Part shown: positions 16,144-18,855 of the stretch, piece after piece | Layout: every line of letters begins with the position of its first letter | How positions within the stretch are numbered: position 1 is the stretch's first letter | DNA from: Bin55 sp964511425 | GTDB lineage: Bacteria > Pseudomonadota > Gammaproteobacteria > Pseudomonadales > Azotimanducaceae | DNA length: 18,855 nt | Assembly (NCBI GenBank): GCA_964511425.1 | Contig: CAZEFI010000037.1 | Span: forward strand, 1-18,855 | Direction: 5' to 3' | The notes under the pieces: generated by a model | The model's input: the letters and a program-made list of their open reading frames with translations, nothing else | Told to the model about the DNA's origin: nothing | The model's database searches: none | Program-made: the position numbers and the translations under genes

Positions 16144-16566
16144 GTGTATGATACCGAGCACAGAGCTGCTTTTCGGTATCGCCTTGGAGCACTAATCTAC
16201 GATACCCTAATCCTATGTGGTGTCTGGGTGTTTTCGATCGTTGTCATAGTCACTTTGAGTGGTAAAGCGTTCACGGGAGCACCCGCTCAAACACTATGTT
16301 TCGTAGAGGCTTTCGTGTTCTATTGTTTTTTTTGGATGCACAAAGGCCAAACAATCGGTATGTTAGCCTGGCGATTACGACTCGAAACAGATGGAATATT
16401 CACATTACGTAAAGCGTTTTTTCGATTCTGTGGAGAGTTACTATCAATCGTTTCAGTGGGGGTTGGCTATTACTGGATTTGGATCGACAGAAATCGTCGC
16501 AGTTGGTCCGATATTCTGTCAGGAAGTTGTGTCGTGCGCTACGACAAGACAACGGGTCCTAGTTGA
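16144..16566 (+). CDS. RDD-family integral membrane protein
   Basis: This 140-residue protein has the RDD pattern: RYRLGALIYD in the first helix, a second helix around 50-66, HKGQTIGMLAWRLR, and a terminal segment with a charged DRNRRSWSDILSG motif. The role of RDD proteins is mostly unknown; some are linked to ion or solute transport. The GTG start is supported by AGGGAG 10 nt upstream. It lies 79 nt after the ACP gene on the same strand and its stop overlaps the stop of the convergent lptG by 8 bp. From memory, an RDD gene next to lptG is common in gammaproteobacteria, so it probably belongs to the housekeeping neighbourhood rather than to the PKS cassette. Confidence 0.85.
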   Translation: MYDTEHRAAFRYRLGALIYDTLILCGVWVFSIVVIVTLSGKAFTGAPAQTLCFVEAFVFYCFFWMHKGQTIGMLAWRLRLETDGIFTLRKAFFRFCGELLSIVSVGVGYYWIWIDRNRRSWSDILSGSCVVRYDKTTGPS

Positions 16567-17623
16567 TTCGACGTAAGAGCAGTAGGCCGATGGCAAAAAC
16601 TATCACAACAGGTAAGGCAATCACCATCAGAACAGGTATGTCGTAGAGCGACGCAAAGGGGATCAGCATTCGCTGGAAATACTCCAACAAGATTCCCACA
16701 ACAAGTCCGACGCCAATTCTTGTTCCCATTCCAGTTTCGCGCAATGGACCGACTACAAAACCTACAGTCAATAACACCAATCCAATAATAGTGAAGGGTC
16801 GAGCAATTCTTGACCAAAATTCCACTTCAAATTCGGTCGGATCGCGCTCTTCTAGTTGTAGGTATTCGACATGTTGCAGGATTTCTCGGAAGCTTAAGTC
16901 GCGGGGTTCGTACTTGATGCGTTGGGGTAGTGTCTCCAATTCACTCTGTAAGTGCCAAATGTCTTGTTCACGCGTCGAGATTACTAATTGATCGTCCAAG
17001 AATTCTGTGTTTTTAACGTCGTTTAGTTCGTACATGTTGTCCTCATCATGCGGAGTCGCGTTCGTCGCATAGGTTGCTCGTCGAAGTGAACCGTCGGGGG
17101 ACAGTTCAAATTGTCGCAAACCTTGAACGTGCAATTCCGAGTCAATAGACTCTAGCCGAGTGTACGTATTTCCCTCTTTGTACCACAATGTACCGAAACT
17201 ACCCGTGTCTTCCTGATTGGTAGTGCTCACTTCAGAGAACGATTGCAGTTGCGGACCAATGAATTCGGCGACTACAAAGACTCCCGCATAGAACAGCAGG
17301 GAAGCGATTGCTACAGGAACACACAATCGTGACGGTGCAACACCAGCCGCTCGAAGAGCGGTAAGTTCTGAGTTCTGACTCAGAGTACCTAGACCGATCA
17401 ATGCACCCATCAAAACGATGTAACTAGTTATCGCACTCAGTACCGCGGGTAAATCCAAGAGAACTACCAATAGAATCGAACTAAAGGATCGAGTCTCTTC
17501 AATACCTCTAGCTTCGTCAATCACGCCGAACATTGCAATCAATAAACCGACACAAAGGAAGACGACTAACATGCTCATTAGTAGCGTTCTTATGATGTAC
17601 ATGTCGAATTTACGTAGCATCAT
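16559..17623 (-). CDS. lptG: LPS export ABC transporter permease LptG
   Basis: LptG is an inner-membrane permease of the LptB2FG complex, which extracts lipopolysaccharide and feeds it to the periplasmic bridge. The protein has 354 residues, near the usual 360. It has membrane helices near the N-terminus (about 10-32 and 52-82), the typical cytoplasmic coupling segment NSELTALRAAGV, a large periplasmic domain (about 125-265) and three C-terminal helices ending LLLLRRIN. Its ATG overlaps the lptF stop as ATGA, so translation is coupled. It is distinguished from LptF mainly by its second position in the pair and the ELTALRAAG motif. Confidence 0.93.
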   Translation of the reverse strand: MMLRKFDMYIIRTLLMSMLVVFLCVGLLIAMFGVIDEARGIEETRSFSSILLVVLLDLPAVLSAITSYIVLMGALIGLGTLSQNSELTALRAAGVAPSRLCVPVAIASLLFYAGVFVVAEFIGPQLQSFSEVSTTNQEDTGSFGTLWYKEGNTYTRLESIDSELHVQGLRQFELSPDGSLRRATYATNATPHDEDNMYELNDVKNTEFLDDQLVISTREQDIWHLQSELETLPQRIKYEPRDLSFREILQHVEYLQLEERDPTEFEVEFWSRIARPFTIIGLVLLTVGFVVGPLRETGMGTRIGVGLVVGILLEYFQRMLIPFASLYDIPVLMVIALPVVIVFAIGLLLLRRIN

Positions 17624-18681
17624 CGAGGTTTCAATTGCCGATGTATCAGCGTCGCCGCAACGACAAATACTAGTAGGTGAGAAGCATAAAGGATCACGGA
17701 ACTCAACCCACTCGATTCACTCAATCCTTGTTGCACAATTACGAGCAATAGGTAATAACAAACAAAAGCAAGAACTCCTGGAATTACTTGCCCAAATCTT
17801 CCAGATCTCGGTCGGGTCCGTGATAAGGCAAAAGCTAGTAGTCCACTCACGAATGTCATGATTGGTAAAGAAATTCGCCAGTCGAATTGCTGAGCGTGCT
17901 CGCCAATCGACCTGTCAAGTTCGCGAGTGGGAAGTGCTTCCACTTCGACGGGTATGTCAAGCTCTTGCGATAGATCTAATCGCAACGACAGTTCTTCAAA
18001 GTCAACGATTCGATAATTTGTTTGACCAGGAGTTCCTTCATAGCGAACTCCTGCACGAAGCCTGAGTAGACGGTGACCGGTTTCGGAATCGACGAGAAAA
18101 GTCGCTGATTGTGCAATAACTGTTACGTCTGCGGTTTCGCGACTTTCAAAGAGAAAAACTCCATGTAGAATCCTCGCATCGCGATCAACAGCATCAACAT
18201 AGATCGTTCGCGTGTCATCAGAAAAATTTCGAAATTCGCCGGCGCGGACGAGATCGAATTCATGCGAAACTGCAATATTCTCCAGTAGATCAACGAACAC
18301 TTGACGGGACGACGGGGTCACTACCAAGCTCAATATTCCAACCAATGCCGCTATTGGCACGACTACGGTACATAACCAACCAACTAAGCGAAGGATGGAA
18401 GTCCCACCCATGATCATGACTACAAATTCCTGATCTGCGTGAAGCCGACCGAAGGTAACAATAACTGCAATAACGAGCGAAAACGGCAGCGTAAGTTGCA
18501 CAAATTCTGGTAATCGCAAGGATATCAGCGTCCAAAGTACTTCAGCGGTAAATTTCCCAGAGGCCGCTTCCTGCAAATATCCGGTAAACCGTGCTGCGAT
18601 GCTGATAAGCATAAGTAGGATAAACACGGTACCCAATACGATGATGAGTTCTTTGATAATGTAGCGATAAGCTACAGTCAC
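17620..18681 (-). CDS. lptF: LPS export ABC transporter permease LptF
   Basis: LptF is the second permease of LptB2FG. It has 353 residues, near the usual 366, with the N-terminal motif YRYIIKEL, membrane helices at both ends, the coupling segment GRLHADQEFVVMIMGG and a periplasmic beta-rich domain (about 125-255). The start is GTG, supported by a good AGAGAGG six bases upstream. It forms a two-gene operon with lptG through a 4-bp overlap. The ATPase LptB is normally encoded elsewhere, and I see none in this window. Confidence 0.94.
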   Translation of the reverse strand: MTVAYRYIIKELIIVLGTVFILLMLISIAARFTGYLQEAASGKFTAEVLWTLISLRLPEFVQLTLPFSLVIAVIVTFGRLHADQEFVVMIMGGTSILRLVGWLCTVVVPIAALVGILSLVVTPSSRQVFVDLLENIAVSHEFDLVRAGEFRNFSDDTRTIYVDAVDRDARILHGVFLFESRETADVTVIAQSATFLVDSETGHRLLRLRAGVRYEGTPGQTNYRIVDFEELSLRLDLSQELDIPVEVEALPTRELDRSIGEHAQQFDWRISLPIMTFVSGLLAFALSRTRPRSGRFGQVIPGVLAFVCYYLLLVIVQQGLSESSGLSSVILYASHLLVFVVAATLIHRQLKPR

Positions 18682-18793
18682 AGGGAACCTCTCTTAAAAT
18701 TCTTCGTCAAAAACACGCTTCTTGGAAATTGTTCTTCTCTAACCGACCAAGAGTCTCCTCTGCAAACTCTGAATACACATACACACACGACAC
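18682..18793. promoter_or_regulatory. divergent intergenic region between lptF and the next gene
   Basis: This 112-bp region separates two diverging genes and must carry their promoters. I cannot pick convincing -35/-10 pairs. An AC-rich stretch (18774-18795) lies directly before the rightward ATG. Confidence 0.35.
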
Positions 18794-18855
18794 ATGCCGC
18801 AACCACAAATAGTGTTTTACGAATTACCAGACAAAGATCCGCAAATGATCGTGCG
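18794..18855 (+). CDS. holC: probable DNA polymerase III chi subunit, N-terminus only (3' partial)
   Basis: Only 20 codons are visible (MPQPQIVFYELPDKD and on). The IVFYELPDKD pattern resembles HolC proteins, which start with a short strand of the form VxFYxL followed by a D-containing loop. HolC links the clamp loader to single-strand binding protein. In gammaproteobacteria holC often lies close to lptFG, usually after pepA. No clear ribosome binding site is seen, and the call rests on very little sequence. Confidence 0.5.
   Translation, partial: MPQPQIVFYELPDKDPQMIV

Noticed and set aside
1..18855. tRNA, rRNA, CRISPR arrays, insertion sequences or attachment sites
   Set aside because: I looked for regularly spaced repeats, transposase motifs and tRNA-like ends and saw none; the window is nearly all coding.

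Overview
The window looks like part of a proteobacterial, most likely gammaproteobacterial, chromosome from a draft or metagenomic assembly. The reasons are the lptF-lptG pair, a likely holC start diverging from lptF, an RDD-family membrane protein converging on lptG, and a run of exactly 100 N inside the largest gene (a usual gap placeholder). GC content is intermediate by eye and no sharp composition break is visible.

Layout. (1) 1-3324, plus strand: the C-terminal part of a large membrane protein. It has six membrane segments of an ABC-2/permease-like region, a periplasmic M1-aminopeptidase-like region whose zinc site has decayed, and a golvesin/xanthan-lyase-like C-terminal domain. (2) 3325-3799: a short, possibly frameshifted ORF of unknown function on the minus strand. 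(3) 3800-15683, minus strand, read right to left: a biosynthetic operon of an Sfp-type phosphopantetheinyl transferase, an alpha/beta hydrolase and a 3366-codon type I polyketide synthase. (4) 15837-16064, plus strand: a small free-standing acyl carrier protein, divergent from that operon. (5) 16144-16566: an RDD-family membrane protein. (6) 16559-18681, minus strand: lptG and lptF. (7) 18794-end, plus strand: the first codons of a likely holC.

How the parts may work together. The PKS has one complete highly reducing C-methylating module (KS-AT-DH-cMT-psiKR-ER-KR-ACP). It is followed by an intact KS and a shortened AT that has lost its catalytic serine, and then the protein stops with no second ACP and no thioesterase. 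The PPTase would activate the carrier domains, the free ACP is a candidate trans partner for the orphan terminal KS, and the hydrolase is a candidate release enzyme. The expected product is a methyl-branched, largely reduced polyketide or lipid. That assignment, and the idea that KS2 hands the chain to the free ACP, are inference. The cassette sits beside RDD-lptG-lptF, so it looks like an accessory insertion next to housekeeping envelope genes.

The strongest candidates for something undescribed are the terminal KS-AT(0) didomain with its free ACP, the Tyr-to-His change in the KR, and the degenerate M1 domain fused to a transporter-like membrane region.
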